DNA of 41,603 nt from Chthoniobacterales bacterium (GTDB lineage Bacteria > Verrucomicrobiota > Verrucomicrobiia > Chthoniobacterales > UBA10450). The translations under genes were made by a program, and so were the position numbers. How positions within the stretch are numbered: the stretch's first letter is position 1; each line of letters starts with the position of its first letter. Below, one piece after another: positions 30,122 to 38,357 of the stretch. The notes beneath the pieces are model-generated. The model did not search any database and was not told the DNA's origin. It was given only the letters and a program-made list of their open reading frames with translations. The stretch spans positions 1-41,603 of the forward strand of contig JACDGM010000031.1 of assembly GCA_013815325.1 (NCBI GenBank). Direction: 5' to 3'.

Positions 30122-31519
30122 TCATTTCGGCATGTGCAGCCGCAGGTAGGAGAGCAGATCGGTGCGCGTGATTAGACCGAGGAATTTATCGCCCTCCATC
30201 ACAATCGCGACCCGGCCGCGATCGAACACGCCTAACAAGTCGGAGATGTTCGCCGCGGGCGAGAGGGTTTCGAGCCGGTCGGTCATGGCCGACTGCACAA
30301 GGTCGTTGAATTTCGCCGGCTCGCGATGCACTTTCAGGAGGAGATCCGATTCATCGATAATCCCAACGGCGCGGCCTTCGCCATTGAGTACCGGCAATTG
30401 CGAGACATCGGCCGCACGCATCCGCTTGAACGCGGTCAGAACGGTGTCGTTAGGCCCGACGGAAATGACCTCGCCCCTTTCGTAGCGATGGGAGATGAGG
30501 TCGCGCAGGTCGCCTTTGCTCGGCCGCTCCACGAAGCCTTGTTCCGCCATCCAAAAATCGTTGTACATCTTCGAGAGATATTTATTCCCGGTGTCGCAGA
30601 CGAAGGTGACGACGCGCTTTCTTTCCGTCTGCTTCCGGCAATAACGGAGCGCGCCGCCGAGGAGCGTGCCGGTGGAGGAACCGCCCAAGATTCCTTCCCT
30701 CGCTAGAAGCTCGCGCGCGACTGCGAAGCTTTCCGTGTCGTCGATCTCAAAAGCGTCGCGCACGAGCGACATGTCGGCGTTGTCGGGGACAAAGTCCTCG
30801 CCGATTCCTTCAACGGCCCAACTCCCCGCTTCCTCCAACTGGCCTTTCTTGACCCACTCATAGAGAATGGAGCCAGTCGGGTCGGCCAGGATCATCTCGA
30901 GTTTCGGTTGCACTTTTTTAAAGAACCGGCCGAGACCGGTCAGTGTGCCGCCGGAGCCGACGCCGATCACCACCGCGTCGACGTCGTGATTCATCTGCTC
31001 CCAAATCTCCGGCCCGGTGCCGCGCTCATGGGCGAGAGGATTAGCCGGATTGCCGAACTGGTTGGCGTAAAAGGCGCCCGGAATTTCTGCGGTCAAGCGC
31101 GCGGCGACGTCCTGATAATATTCAGGATGCCCGCGCATCACGTCGCTCCTCGTTAGGCGAACTTCCGCCCCGAGCGCGCGGACGTGGGCGATTTTCTCCT
31201 GCGACATCTTGTCGGGGATGACGAGGATGATCCGGTAACCTTTCGCGCCCGCGATGAGAGCGAGGCCGAGGCCGGTGTTGCCCGCGGTCGCTTCGATCAC
31301 GGTGCCGCCGGGCTTAAGGTTTCCCTCGCGCTCCGCGGCCTCGATCATGGCGAGCGCGACGCGGTCCTTGATCGAGCCGGTCGGGTTCTGATTTTCCAAC
31401 TTCACGAAAAGCTGGCATGGCCCGGTATCCATCCGCGTGATCTCGACCAGCGGTGTGTTCCCGATGAGGGAGAGGATGGCGGGCGGTTTGTTAGGCGAAG
31501 TAGGCGGCGAGCTGGTCAT
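30122..31519 (-). CDS. cbs: Cystathionine beta-synthase with C-terminal CBS pair
   Basis: About 465 residues from ATG 31519 (an upstream frame to 31582 is less likely). Joins serine and homocysteine to cystathionine. PLP domain: IGNTPLVEI, the PLP lysine in ENQNPTGSIKDRVAL, EATAGNTGLGLALIAG, GVGSGGTLTGLGRFF, and the phosphate loop GGSSTGTLLG. After residue about 345 two CBS modules follow (SVGPNDTVLTAFKRMRAADVSQLPVL and MTDRLETLSPAANISDLLGVF), the regulatory nucleotide/AdoMet sensor. No haem-binding N-terminus of the animal enzyme. Paired with the gamma-lyase/synthase gene downstream on the same strand. Confidence 0.9.
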   Translation of the reverse strand: MTSSPPTSPNKPPAILSLIGNTPLVEITRMDTGPCQLFVKLENQNPTGSIKDRVALAMIEAAEREGNLKPGGTVIEATAGNTGLGLALIAGAKGYRIILVIPDKMSQEKIAHVRALGAEVRLTRSDVMRGHPEYYQDVAARLTAEIPGAFYANQFGNPANPLAHERGTGPEIWEQMNHDVDAVVIGVGSGGTLTGLGRFFKKVQPKLEMILADPTGSILYEWVKKGQLEEAGSWAVEGIGEDFVPDNADMSLVRDAFEIDDTESFAVARELLAREGILGGSSTGTLLGGALRYCRKQTERKRVVTFVCDTGNKYLSKMYNDFWMAEQGFVERPSKGDLRDLISHRYERGEVISVGPNDTVLTAFKRMRAADVSQLPVLNGEGRAVGIIDESDLLLKVHREPAKFNDLVQSAMTDRLETLSPAANISDLLGVFDRGRVAIVMEGDKFLGLITRTDLLSYLRLHMPK

Positions 31520-31614
31520 GCGAGTGGCGGCGGCAAAGAGCAGCCGCTCCGTTATGCGACCACCGTCGTTGGGCGGCGTCAAGCGCTGGCGGCGCGGCGC
31601 GGCTTGCGCTACGA

Positions 31615-32388
31615 ATGAACGCTTTGCACCGCTTCGTCACCTTCCTCCTCCTCGCGTGCGCGCCCTGCCTAACGAAGGCGCGCGCGGAAGATCCGCTTCA
31701 GGCGCAGAGCGAGGATTTGTTTCCGCTCCCACTCGACGGCGCGGTCACGCTCGAGAACGGCGGCGGCTCTTTCCACATCTTCGGCTGGTACGAGCCGCGC
31801 GTGCGGCTGGTGGCCTTGCGCAAGGCTTACACCGCGGCGCGCCTCGAGCAGATCCGCATCGAGAAAAAAGCTGAGCCCGCGGCGCTCGCCGTGCGCACGA
31901 TCATTCCGCCCGCGAAAGGTTTTTTCGCCGATCGCTCCGGCACCGTCGAATACACCGTCACGGTTCCGGAGACGGCGCATCTGAAGATCAAACTGGGGGC
32001 CGGCGAAATAACCCTCCAAGGTTTGCGCGGCGGTCGCGCCGAAATCGAGCTGACGAATGGCCGGATCATCGCGCTCAATTGTTACGCCCAAGTGCGGGCG
32101 CATTCCGTCAATGGTGTCGCGGAAGCCTTCTACGAATGGTGGGAAAATCTTCCGGCGAAGTTCGATTACGTGCTCCAACACGGGAGAATCGGGGCGCGTC
32201 TTCCGGCGACCGCGCAGTTCCGCGTCGATGCGCAGACCGCGAATGGCCGCATCGGCAATGGTTTCAATTTTACGCCCCAGACCGAGGGCGACGGTCAGTC
32301 GCTGGAAGCGGCGACGCGGAAGGACGCGCCGCTTGCGTTTCATTTCCGCACTGGCGGTGGCAATATCAGCATCGACAGCTTTCGTTAG
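31615..32388 (+). CDS. Secreted beta-helix-like protein (DUF4097-type)
   Basis: 257 residues with a signal peptide (MNALHRFVTFLLLACAPCL, cleavage near ARA). The mature part is beta-rich with repeating G-x-I/N-G-R turns: LENGGGSFHIFGWYE, KLGAGEITLQGLRGGRAEIELTNGRI, HSVNGVAEAFY, QTANGRIGNGFNF, TGGGNISIDSF. This is the spacing of DUF4097/DUF4098 adhesin-like beta-helices, which are exported but of unknown function. The stop TAG lies inside the exact TCGTTAGGC word at 32382-32390 (CGT TAG), so the signature word ends the gene. 18 bases before yajQ. Divergent from the cbs-type gene. Confidence 0.7.
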   Translation: MNALHRFVTFLLLACAPCLTKARAEDPLQAQSEDLFPLPLDGAVTLENGGGSFHIFGWYEPRVRLVALRKAYTAARLEQIRIEKKAEPAALAVRTIIPPAKGFFADRSGTVEYTVTVPETAHLKIKLGAGEITLQGLRGGRAEIELTNGRIIALNCYAQVRAHSVNGVAEAFYEWWENLPAKFDYVLQHGRIGARLPATAQFRVDAQTANGRIGNGFNFTPQTEGDGQSLEAATRKDAPLAFHFRTGGGNISIDSFR

Positions 32389-32406
32389 GCGCGGAAACAT
32401 CAAGGC

Positions 32407-32892
32407 ATGCCTTCGTTCGACATTGTTTCCGAAATTGACAAACAGGAGATCGACAACGCGCTTAACCAGGCACGCAAAGAGATCGCCACCCGCTTCGATT
32501 TCAAAGGCACCGTCGCCGAGATCGAACACGAGAAAGACAAGATCGTTCTCACCGCGGAGGACGCGTCGCGCCTGCGCGGGTTGCGCGAGATTGTGATCGG
32601 CAAACTTTCGAAGCGCGGAGTCGATCTGCGCAATGTCGAGCAACAAGAGCCGGCGATCTCGTCGATCGGACACGCGCGCCAGGAGCTGAAGATTCAGCAG
32701 GGGCTGGAAGGCGATAAGGCGAAGGAAATCATCCTGGCGATCAAAGGCGCCGGTTTCAAAGTACAGAACGCTCTGCAGGACCGGCAGATCCGCGTCACCG
32801 GCAAAAAGCGCGATGACCTCCAGGAAGTGATCGCCTTTGTGAAGAGCAAAGATTTTGGCGTGACGACCAATTTTCAGAACTTCCGGGACTAA
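32407..32892 (+). CDS. yajQ: YajQ-family nucleotide-binding protein
   Basis: 161 residues, exact family length. Begins MPSFDIVSEIDKQEIDNALNQA, then TRFDFKGTVAEIEHEKDKI, the RGVDLRNVEQQEPA-type segment (KRGVDLRNVE), and ends in VTTNFQNFRD. Both ferredoxin-like halves are present. In Xanthomonas the family binds cyclic di-GMP; in E. coli it binds nucleotides and tRNA. No direct partner is seen. Co-directional with the genes on either side. Confidence 0.95.
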   Translation: MPSFDIVSEIDKQEIDNALNQARKEIATRFDFKGTVAEIEHEKDKIVLTAEDASRLRGLREIVIGKLSKRGVDLRNVEQQEPAISSIGHARQELKIQQGLEGDKAKEIILAIKGAGFKVQNALQDRQIRVTGKKRDDLQEVIAFVKSKDFGVTTNFQNFRD

Positions 32893-32924
32893 CGAAAGAC
32901 TCCCAAGAACCCGCAAAACAAGTT

Positions 32925-33410
32925 ATGAGAAAAGTGAACCTCAGCGAAATCAACGAGGTCGAACGAAAATCGCCCAAGGGGAACTTCCACAAGTTTGTGA
33001 AAGACATCTCCGTCGCGCTTGGCCGGGATAAGGATTCACTCGATCTGGCGAAGCGGCATCCCTTTGACCTCGCCGTAGTGCGAATTCCCAAGGGCAAGAC
33101 TTACTGCCCCTATCACGCACACAGCGCGGAGACGGAATTGTATCTCGTCATCTCAGGCCGCGGCCGTGTCCGGGATCGCAACGGCAGCACGGAAGTGAGT
33201 GCGGGCGCCGCTTTCGTTTTTGCGCCGGGCGAGGCGCATCAGCTCGCCAACGCGGGCGAGGAAGATTTCGTCTATTACGTCATAGCCGATAATCCGCGCG
33301 GCGATTCCTGTTACTATCCCGACAGCCGCAAATTCGCCGTCGCCAAGGAGGGCTCCGAAGAAGTCATCACCAAAGCGGACGAGGCGGATTACTTCGAGGG
33401 GGAAGAGTAA
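32925..33410 (+). CDS. Cupin-domain protein
   Basis: 161 residues. The cupin core is at about 55-120: PKGKTYCPYHAHSAETELYLVISGRG carries motif 1 (H-x-H-x4-E as HAHSAETE) and FAPGEAHQLANAG carries motif 2 with its His. So a metal-binding single cupin. Flanking it are a charged N-terminus (VERKSPKGNFHKFVKDISVALGR) and a short C-terminus with YYVIADNPRGDSCYYPDS. Function cannot be told beyond a metal-dependent sugar- or small-molecule-binding fold; similar proteins are often annotated just as cupins. In line with yajQ and the next gene. Confidence 0.85.
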   Translation: MRKVNLSEINEVERKSPKGNFHKFVKDISVALGRDKDSLDLAKRHPFDLAVVRIPKGKTYCPYHAHSAETELYLVISGRGRVRDRNGSTEVSAGAAFVFAPGEAHQLANAGEEDFVYYVIADNPRGDSCYYPDSRKFAVAKEGSEEVITKADEADYFEGEE

Positions 33411-33453
33411 GAGCCCTCGCGAAGATTCGCTCGAGCCTTGGGGGAATCGCCCG

Positions 33454-33957
33454 ATGCCTAGCTTACAGATTCAACTAAAGCGCATGGCGGATGGATGCGC
33501 TGCGCTGACGTGCACGCGGGCGGATGGGACGGTGATCTGGCAACGGCAGTCGGGCCAGCGCGGGCTGGTATTTCCAACCCACGATCTGACTCATTACGTG
33601 GTGGAGACAGTTCTGGGATATCAGCATGGATTCTACGGTCTGCTCGCTGGCGGCTGGGAGTTTGGCGATTTCTCCGCGCCCTGGCCGCGCGGAGTGATCC
33701 CGCTCGCGGCGCGCGAAGCAGAGCTGGTGGTGGGAATTTTCGAGACGGAACGGCGAATGGGTGGCGGCTGGAGTGGGGCGGAACTGCGGGAGCAGGGGAA
33801 AACGTTCGCGGCGGCGCAAAAGCCGGGTCGCCCGCACGCCGACATGCCTGCGCTCACCGACGAGCAGGTAGAGAAAATCCACGCGTTACAAGAGGAAGTG
33901 CTGGCGCGTTGGGCGGCGACCAAACAGGGCGAGACGTTGGAATTAGTCTTCGCGTAA
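33454..33957 (+). CDS. Soluble protein of unknown function
   Basis: 167 residues. LQIQLKRMADGCAALTCTRADGTVIWQRQSGQRGLVFPTHDLTHYVVE (in pieces) starts with a strand-rich half with D-L-T-H-Y in the middle, followed by a GFYGLLAGGWEFGDFSAPWPRG turn rich in Gly/Trp and a helical C-terminus (TDEQVEKIHALQEEVLARWAATKQG). No signal peptide. I have seen similar proteins described only as hypothetical. Short gap (43 bp) after the cupin gene; shares orientation, probably the same transcription unit. Confidence 0.65.
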   Translation: MPSLQIQLKRMADGCAALTCTRADGTVIWQRQSGQRGLVFPTHDLTHYVVETVLGYQHGFYGLLAGGWEFGDFSAPWPRGVIPLAAREAELVVGIFETERRMGGGWSGAELREQGKTFAAAQKPGRPHADMPALTDEQVEKIHALQEEVLARWAATKQGETLELVFA

Positions 33958-34012
33958 CAGGCAGGCTCTTCGTTGTAGCTGGGGTCGGGCGCGTTGCTCC
34001 GTTTCGACAGCG

Positions 34013-36148
34013 ATGGTAATTAATTCGATGGATCGCCTGCGCCGTCTTGCACCTGCACTCTGGCTCGTCGCGCTGCTCGCGTGCCCGGCCGGTGTGCGAG
34101 CGCAAAAGTTTGACGGCAAGGAATTGGTCCAGGCCAGTCTGGTTTCCGATACGGCAACCGTGGTGCCCGGACAACCCTTCACAGCGGGTTTGCTCCTGAA
34201 GATGGCGCCCGGCTGGCACACTTATTGGCAGTATCCGGGTGATGCGGGCATCCCGACCGAGATCAAATGGAATCTGCCGTCGGGTTGGAAAGCGGCATCT
34301 ATTCAGTGGCCGATCCCGCTCAAATTAACCGAGCCGGGCGACATCCAGATTTACGGTTATCACGACGAGGTGCTGCTCATGATGCAGCTCACGCCGCCGG
34401 CCAAGATCGCGAAAAAATCTGTGCATCTCTCCGCGGACGTCGACTGGCTCGTCTGCGAAAAGGTCTGCATCCCTGGCAGCGGCAAGGTCCAGCTGGATCT
34501 GCCAGTTGGTGATTCGCCCGTGCCGGCGAATCAGGCGCTGTTCGAGAAATCTCGCGAACAACTGCCGCGGGCCTTGCCTAACGAGTCAGGCGCGGCGCTG
34601 CGCTGGAGCCGCACGGCGCAGAATTTTCGCCTAACGATCGTGGATAAGAATCTCGCGCGAAAGCCTTCGCTCGACTTTTTTCCCTTGCCCGAGACCGCGA
34701 CGGTGATCGGTCATCCGCGGCGCGAGCAGGCGAACGATGGCTCGGTTGTTTTTGCCATTCCCATCGAAGCGGCCGATCAGAGTTTGCAGTCGCTTGCTGG
34801 TTTCCTTGTCTTCGATCACCAAGCATGGTCGTTAGGCACGAACACTTCGGGCGCGCCCGCGGCCAAGGCCGCGTCCGTTTCGGCGCAATCAGGAGGACTC
34901 CTCAAGTTTCTCCTCTTCGGTTTCATCGGCGGATTCATTCTTAATCTCATGCCGTGCGTCCTACCGGTAATCTCGCTTAAAATTTTCGGTTTCATTCAGC
35001 ACGCCGGCGACGATCGCCGCAAGATTTTCGGCAATGGTCTCGCCTTTGCGGCGGGCATCTTCGCCTGGTTCATCGCCCTCGCGCTCCTCATGATCGGATT
35101 GAAGGCCGCGGGCCATCAAATCACCTGGGCGTTTCAATTTACCAACCCGTTTTTCGTCGTCGCGATGAGCGCGGTGGTGCTCGTCTTCGCGCTCAATCTC
35201 TTCGGCGTTTTCGAGATCACGCTCTCCGCCCGCGCCACCACCGGGTTGCTCGGCTGGAGCGCGCGCGAAGGTTACGTCGGCTCGTTTTCCCAGGGCGTTT
35301 TCGCGACTGTCCTCGCCACGCCCTGCACCGCGCCGTTTCTCGGGAGCGCGCTCGGTTTTGCCTTCGCGGCTTCGGCGGGCGTGATCCTGCTCATGTTCTT
35401 CGCGATCGCCGCGGGCATGAGCGCGCCTTATTTGCTGCTCACCGCGCAGCCCGCGTGGCTCCGTTTTCTGCCCCGACCCGGTGCCTGGATGGTGGCCGTA
35501 AAACAGTTCATGGGTTTCCTGCTCATCGCGACGCTCCTCTTTCTGCTTTGGGTACTCGGGGCGGAGCGCGGGCCGGAGGCAATGATCTGGACCTGCGCAT
35601 TCCTGCTCGCGCTCAGCTTGGCCTGCTGGATGAAAGGCTCATTCCTCGTGCCGGGTGTTTCGTTCGCCAGACGCTCTCTCGTCCTCGTCCTCATGCTCGT
35701 GCTCGTGATTGGCAGCGGTTATTATTTCATCGGCGAAAAATTCAGCGCCACCAAAACCGCCTCCCTTAGCCTAACGACAAGCGACTGGATTCCCTTCACT
35801 CCCGAGCGCCTGCAAAGCGAGCTCGCCCAGGGCCACACCGTCTTCCTCGATTTCACCGCCGCCTGGTGCATCACCTGTAAGTTCAACGAATCTTCCGTCC
35901 TCGAAAGCGCCGCGGTAAAAGGTGCTTTCGAGCGCGCCGGCGTGGTGAAAATGAAAGCCGATTGGACGAACGCCGATCCCGTGGTCACAAAAACTTTGCA
36001 ACAATTCGGGCGCGTCGGTGTCCCACTCTACGTGCTCTATCCGGCGGCGGCGCCCAACCAACCGATCGTCCTGCCGGAGCTGCTCACCCAGGCGCTCGTC
36101 CTGAATCACCTGCAAACCGCCGCGCCGAAAGTCGCGGCCGCTCCCTAA
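34013..36148 (+). CDS. DsbD/ScsB-like thiol:disulfide interchange protein
   Basis: 711 residues. Moves electrons from cytoplasm to periplasmic thiol proteins. Signal peptide (LRRLAPALWLVALLACPAG), an N-terminal DsbD-alpha-like domain with DWLVCEKVCIPG (Cys pair), then an eight-helix membrane domain with the two conserved cysteine motifs LNLMPCVLPVISLK and TPCTAPFLGSALGF, and a C-terminal thioredoxin domain (DFTAAWCITCKFNE, CxxC as CITC). All six cysteines are visible, so the relay looks complete. ATG 34013 is used; ATG 34028 is as likely. Exact signature words at 34576, 34629, 34830 and 35769. The following redoxin gene starts 5 bases after its stop. Confidence 0.9.
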   Translation: MVINSMDRLRRLAPALWLVALLACPAGVRAQKFDGKELVQASLVSDTATVVPGQPFTAGLLLKMAPGWHTYWQYPGDAGIPTEIKWNLPSGWKAASIQWPIPLKLTEPGDIQIYGYHDEVLLMMQLTPPAKIAKKSVHLSADVDWLVCEKVCIPGSGKVQLDLPVGDSPVPANQALFEKSREQLPRALPNESGAALRWSRTAQNFRLTIVDKNLARKPSLDFFPLPETATVIGHPRREQANDGSVVFAIPIEAADQSLQSLAGFLVFDHQAWSLGTNTSGAPAAKAASVSAQSGGLLKFLLFGFIGGFILNLMPCVLPVISLKIFGFIQHAGDDRRKIFGNGLAFAAGIFAWFIALALLMIGLKAAGHQITWAFQFTNPFFVVAMSAVVLVFALNLFGVFEITLSARATTGLLGWSAREGYVGSFSQGVFATVLATPCTAPFLGSALGFAFAASAGVILLMFFAIAAGMSAPYLLLTAQPAWLRFLPRPGAWMVAVKQFMGFLLIATLLFLLWVLGAERGPEAMIWTCAFLLALSLACWMKGSFLVPGVSFARRSLVLVLMLVLVIGSGYYFIGEKFSATKTASLSLTTSDWIPFTPERLQSELAQGHTVFLDFTAAWCITCKFNESSVLESAAVKGAFERAGVVKMKADWTNADPVVTKTLQQFGRVGVPLYVLYPAAAPNQPIVLPELLTQALVLNHLQTAAPKVAAAP

Positions 36149-36153
36149 AAAAC

Positions 36154-36765
36154 ATGAAAACAAAACTCCTGCTCGTCAGCCTAACGACAATCTGCGCCGG
36201 GGCGTTCTGCGCCGCCGAAGCGCCCAGGGTCGGCGCGCCCGCGCCCGGGTTTGCGCTCACCGATTCCCACGGCGAAGCGCGCTCGTTAGGCGAATTCAAG
36301 GGCAAATACGTCGTCCTCGAATGGTTCAACCCGGGCTGCCCCTTCGTGCAAAAGCACTACAAGAGCGAGAACATGCAGCAGCTGCAGAAACTGTTTACCG
36401 GCAAGGACGTGGTCTGGCTGACGATCGATTCGGGGGCGCCGGGAAATGAAGGCAGCCTCACGCCCGCGCAAGCGAACAGGCAGATTGTCGATTGGAAGAT
36501 GAACCCGACCGCATTGCTGCTCGATCCGGAGGGCAAAGTTGGGCACGAGTATGCGGCCACGAACACGCCCCACATGTTTGTCATCGATCCGGGCGGGAAG
36601 CTGCTTTATTCCGGTGCGATCGACAGCAAGCCGACGGCCGATCCAAACGACATCAAAAGCGCGACCAACTACGTAAAGGTCGCGCTCGATGAAGCGATGG
36701 CCGGCAAGCCGGTGACGACGCCGAACTCGCGCGCCTACGGGTGCTCGATCAAATATAGTCGTTAG
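36154..36765 (+). CDS. Thioredoxin-like redoxin (AhpC/TSA-Redoxin type), exported
   Basis: 203 residues from ATG 36154; signal peptide KLLLVSLTTICAGAFCAA. Family landmarks: GAPAPGFALTDSHGEARSLGEFKGKYVVLEWFNPGCPFVQKHY (in pieces), with the single active cysteine in PGCPFVQKHY, plus NTPHMFVIDPGG. One conserved Cys near the active site, and a second near the end in YGCSIKY. Likely partner and substrate of the DsbD-like reductase upstream (gap 5 bases). The exact TCGTTAGGC word spans its stop codon (CGT TAG). Role: peroxide or disulfide handling in the periplasm, not provable here. Confidence 0.85.
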   Translation: MKTKLLLVSLTTICAGAFCAAEAPRVGAPAPGFALTDSHGEARSLGEFKGKYVVLEWFNPGCPFVQKHYKSENMQQLQKLFTGKDVVWLTIDSGAPGNEGSLTPAQANRQIVDWKMNPTALLLDPEGKVGHEYAATNTPHMFVIDPGGKLLYSGAIDSKPTADPNDIKSATNYVKVALDEAMAGKPVTTPNSRAYGCSIKYSR

Positions 36766-36777
36766 GCCAGGCTTCGG

Positions 36778-36882
36778 ACGTAACGCCGTCCTGGCTGTCC
36801 AGCGAGCGGGCAGCCTGCCCGCAGAATCGTGCGAGCAGGCTGGAACCCCCTCGACCCGACAGGGTGGAAGCTGGTGTTACGT
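36778..36882. repeat. Inverted repeat at the convergent ends of the redoxin and SDR genes
   Basis: ACGTAAC at 36778 and GTTACGT at 36876-36882 are inverted, and the flanking sequences pair further but imperfectly; inside, GCGGGCAGCCTGCCCGC (36806-36822) is a perfect hairpin. Placed between two convergent genes, so it may end both transcripts. The right arm overlaps the stop of the SDR gene. Confidence 0.55.
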
Positions 36883-37674
36883 TTTCGCGCTGAAGCGGCT
36901 TGCGAGTCGCAGCACCGCGAGCGGCGTCAGCCTAACGATGGCCATCCCGATCTTCATCGCTACTCCGGGAACGACGATCGCTCGTCCCGCTTCAATCCCG
37001 CGCAGCGCCGCGGCGACCACCTCCTCGACCGACACATAAACCATCGCCGGGCCGAGCCTCGCGTCGCCCTGTTCTTCCCGCTGCGCGACTTCGGTGAACT
37101 CCGTGCGCACCGGCCCGGGGCAGAGCGCGGTCACGTCCACGCCGGCTCCGCGCAGCTCGCTCCGCAACGCTTCTGAAAAACTCGTGACGTAAGCTTTCGT
37201 CGCTGCATAGACGGCGAAATTCGCCATTGGCAGAAAGCTCGCCGAAGAGCTGACGTTCAGGATCGCGCCCCGCTTTTGCGCGATCATCGCCGGCAGCAGA
37301 CCGCGCGTCAGCCGCGTCAACGCCACCACGTTTACCAGCTGCATCCGGTCGAGCTTCTCCGGGTCCGCCGTGGCAAAGGCGCCGAGATCTCCGAGACCGG
37401 CGTTGTTGATGAGCAAATCGATCGCCGGCACTCGATCGTTAGCCCACGCGAGCAGTTCATCGACCTGATCGTGTTGCGCGAGATCGGTTTGCCGAATCTC
37501 GAGGCACAGTTGCGGATGCTGAGCGCGCAATTCCGCGCGCAATTCTTCCAACCGGTTTTGCCGTCGCGCTACGAGCAGCAACGTTGCCGCGCGGCCCGCC
37601 AGTTGTCGCGCAAACTCGCGGCCGATCCCGGCCGAAGCGCCCGTCACCAGTGCGTGACAGCCTTCCAGTCGCAT
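36877..37674 (-). CDS. SDR-family NAD(P)-dependent oxidoreductase
   Basis: 265 residues, a classical short-chain dehydrogenase/reductase. TGASAGIGREFA is the NAD(P) loop, DLLINNAGLGDLG is the NNAG motif, NVSSSASFLPMANFAVYAATKAYV (in pieces) includes catalytic Ser and Y-x-x-x-K (YAATK). LCPGPVRTEF follows the fold. A hydrophobic C-terminus (MKIGMAIVRLTPLAVLRLASRF) may tether it to the membrane. The substrate is not predictable. Convergent with the redoxin gene and 6 bases from the tesA-type gene on the same strand. Confidence 0.9.
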   Translation of the reverse strand: MRLEGCHALVTGASAGIGREFARQLAGRAATLLLVARRQNRLEELRAELRAQHPQLCLEIRQTDLAQHDQVDELLAWANDRVPAIDLLINNAGLGDLGAFATADPEKLDRMQLVNVVALTRLTRGLLPAMIAQKRGAILNVSSSASFLPMANFAVYAATKAYVTSFSEALRSELRGAGVDVTALCPGPVRTEFTEVAQREEQGDARLGPAMVYVSVEEVVAAALRGIEAGRAIVVPGVAMKIGMAIVRLTPLAVLRLASRFSAKT

Positions 37675-37680
37675 CTTCGC

Positions 37681-38307
37681 TCAGCCTTTCGTCAGCAACG
37701 GTTCGAGCACGACCCAGACGTCGTTGGCGACGATCTTATGTCCCGCTGGCGTCGGATGAATATGATCCGGTTGATTGAGATCGAGGTGCCCGCCCACGCC
37801 CTCGAGCAGGAAAGGAATCAACATCGCGTTGTTTTGTTTCGCGAGATCGGCGAAGACCGCGGCGAAAGAAGCCGCATAATCGCTCCCGAGGTTTGGCGGT
37901 ATTCGCATTCCCGCGATGACGACCTTCACCGCCGGATTGTTTGCTTTCACCCGGTCGATGATGGCTTGGAGATTGGTTTTCATCTGCGCGACGGGCAATC
38001 CGCGGAGCCCGTCGTTGGCGCCGAGCGCGAGCACGAGGACGTCGATTTTCTTCTGCAAAATCCAATCGAGCCGCGCGAGGCCACCCGCGCTCGTGTCGCC
38101 GCTCACGCCGGCATTGATGACTTCGAACGGGAGATTTTTTTCCCGGATCTTTTCCTGGATGAGCGCGGGGTAAGCCTGCTCCTGTTGCACGCCAAGTCCC
38201 GCGGTGAGGCTGTCGCCGAGGAATAGAATCGTTCCCCCGAAAGCCGGGAGCGCGCAGCAGAGCGCGAAAAGGGCGAAGAGGAAATTCCGCGGCGCCAAAT
38301 TCCTCAT
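37681..38307 (-). CDS. tesA: SGNH-family lipase/arylesterase, TesA-like
   Basis: 208 residues from ATG 38307, with a signal peptide (FLFALFALCCALPAFGG), so periplasmic. SGNH marks: block I ILFLGDSLTAGLG with Ser, block II Gly in NAGVSGDTSAGG, block III GANDGLRG with Asn, block V DHIHPTPAGH with Asp and His. TesA in E. coli is a thioesterase/protease I/lysophospholipase. It is divergent from the YbbA-like ATPase gene by 50 bp, with the ybbP-like permease after that, the exact arrangement of E. coli tesA-ybbA-ybbP, which supports the call. Confidence 0.9.
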   Translation of the reverse strand: MRNLAPRNFLFALFALCCALPAFGGTILFLGDSLTAGLGVQQEQAYPALIQEKIREKNLPFEVINAGVSGDTSAGGLARLDWILQKKIDVLVLALGANDGLRGLPVAQMKTNLQAIIDRVKANNPAVKVVIAGMRIPPNLGSDYAASFAAVFADLAKQNNAMLIPFLLEGVGGHLDLNQPDHIHPTPAGHKIVANDVWVVLEPLLTKG

Positions 38308-38357
38308 GCGCGTCCGGTTCCCATCGCGTAAGCAAGACGCGCCGCCAGCCCCCGTCA

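Noticed and set aside
31669..32916. Long minus-strand open frame of 415 residues
   Set aside because: It is the antisense shadow of the beta-helix gene and yajQ, which are recognisable on the plus strand.
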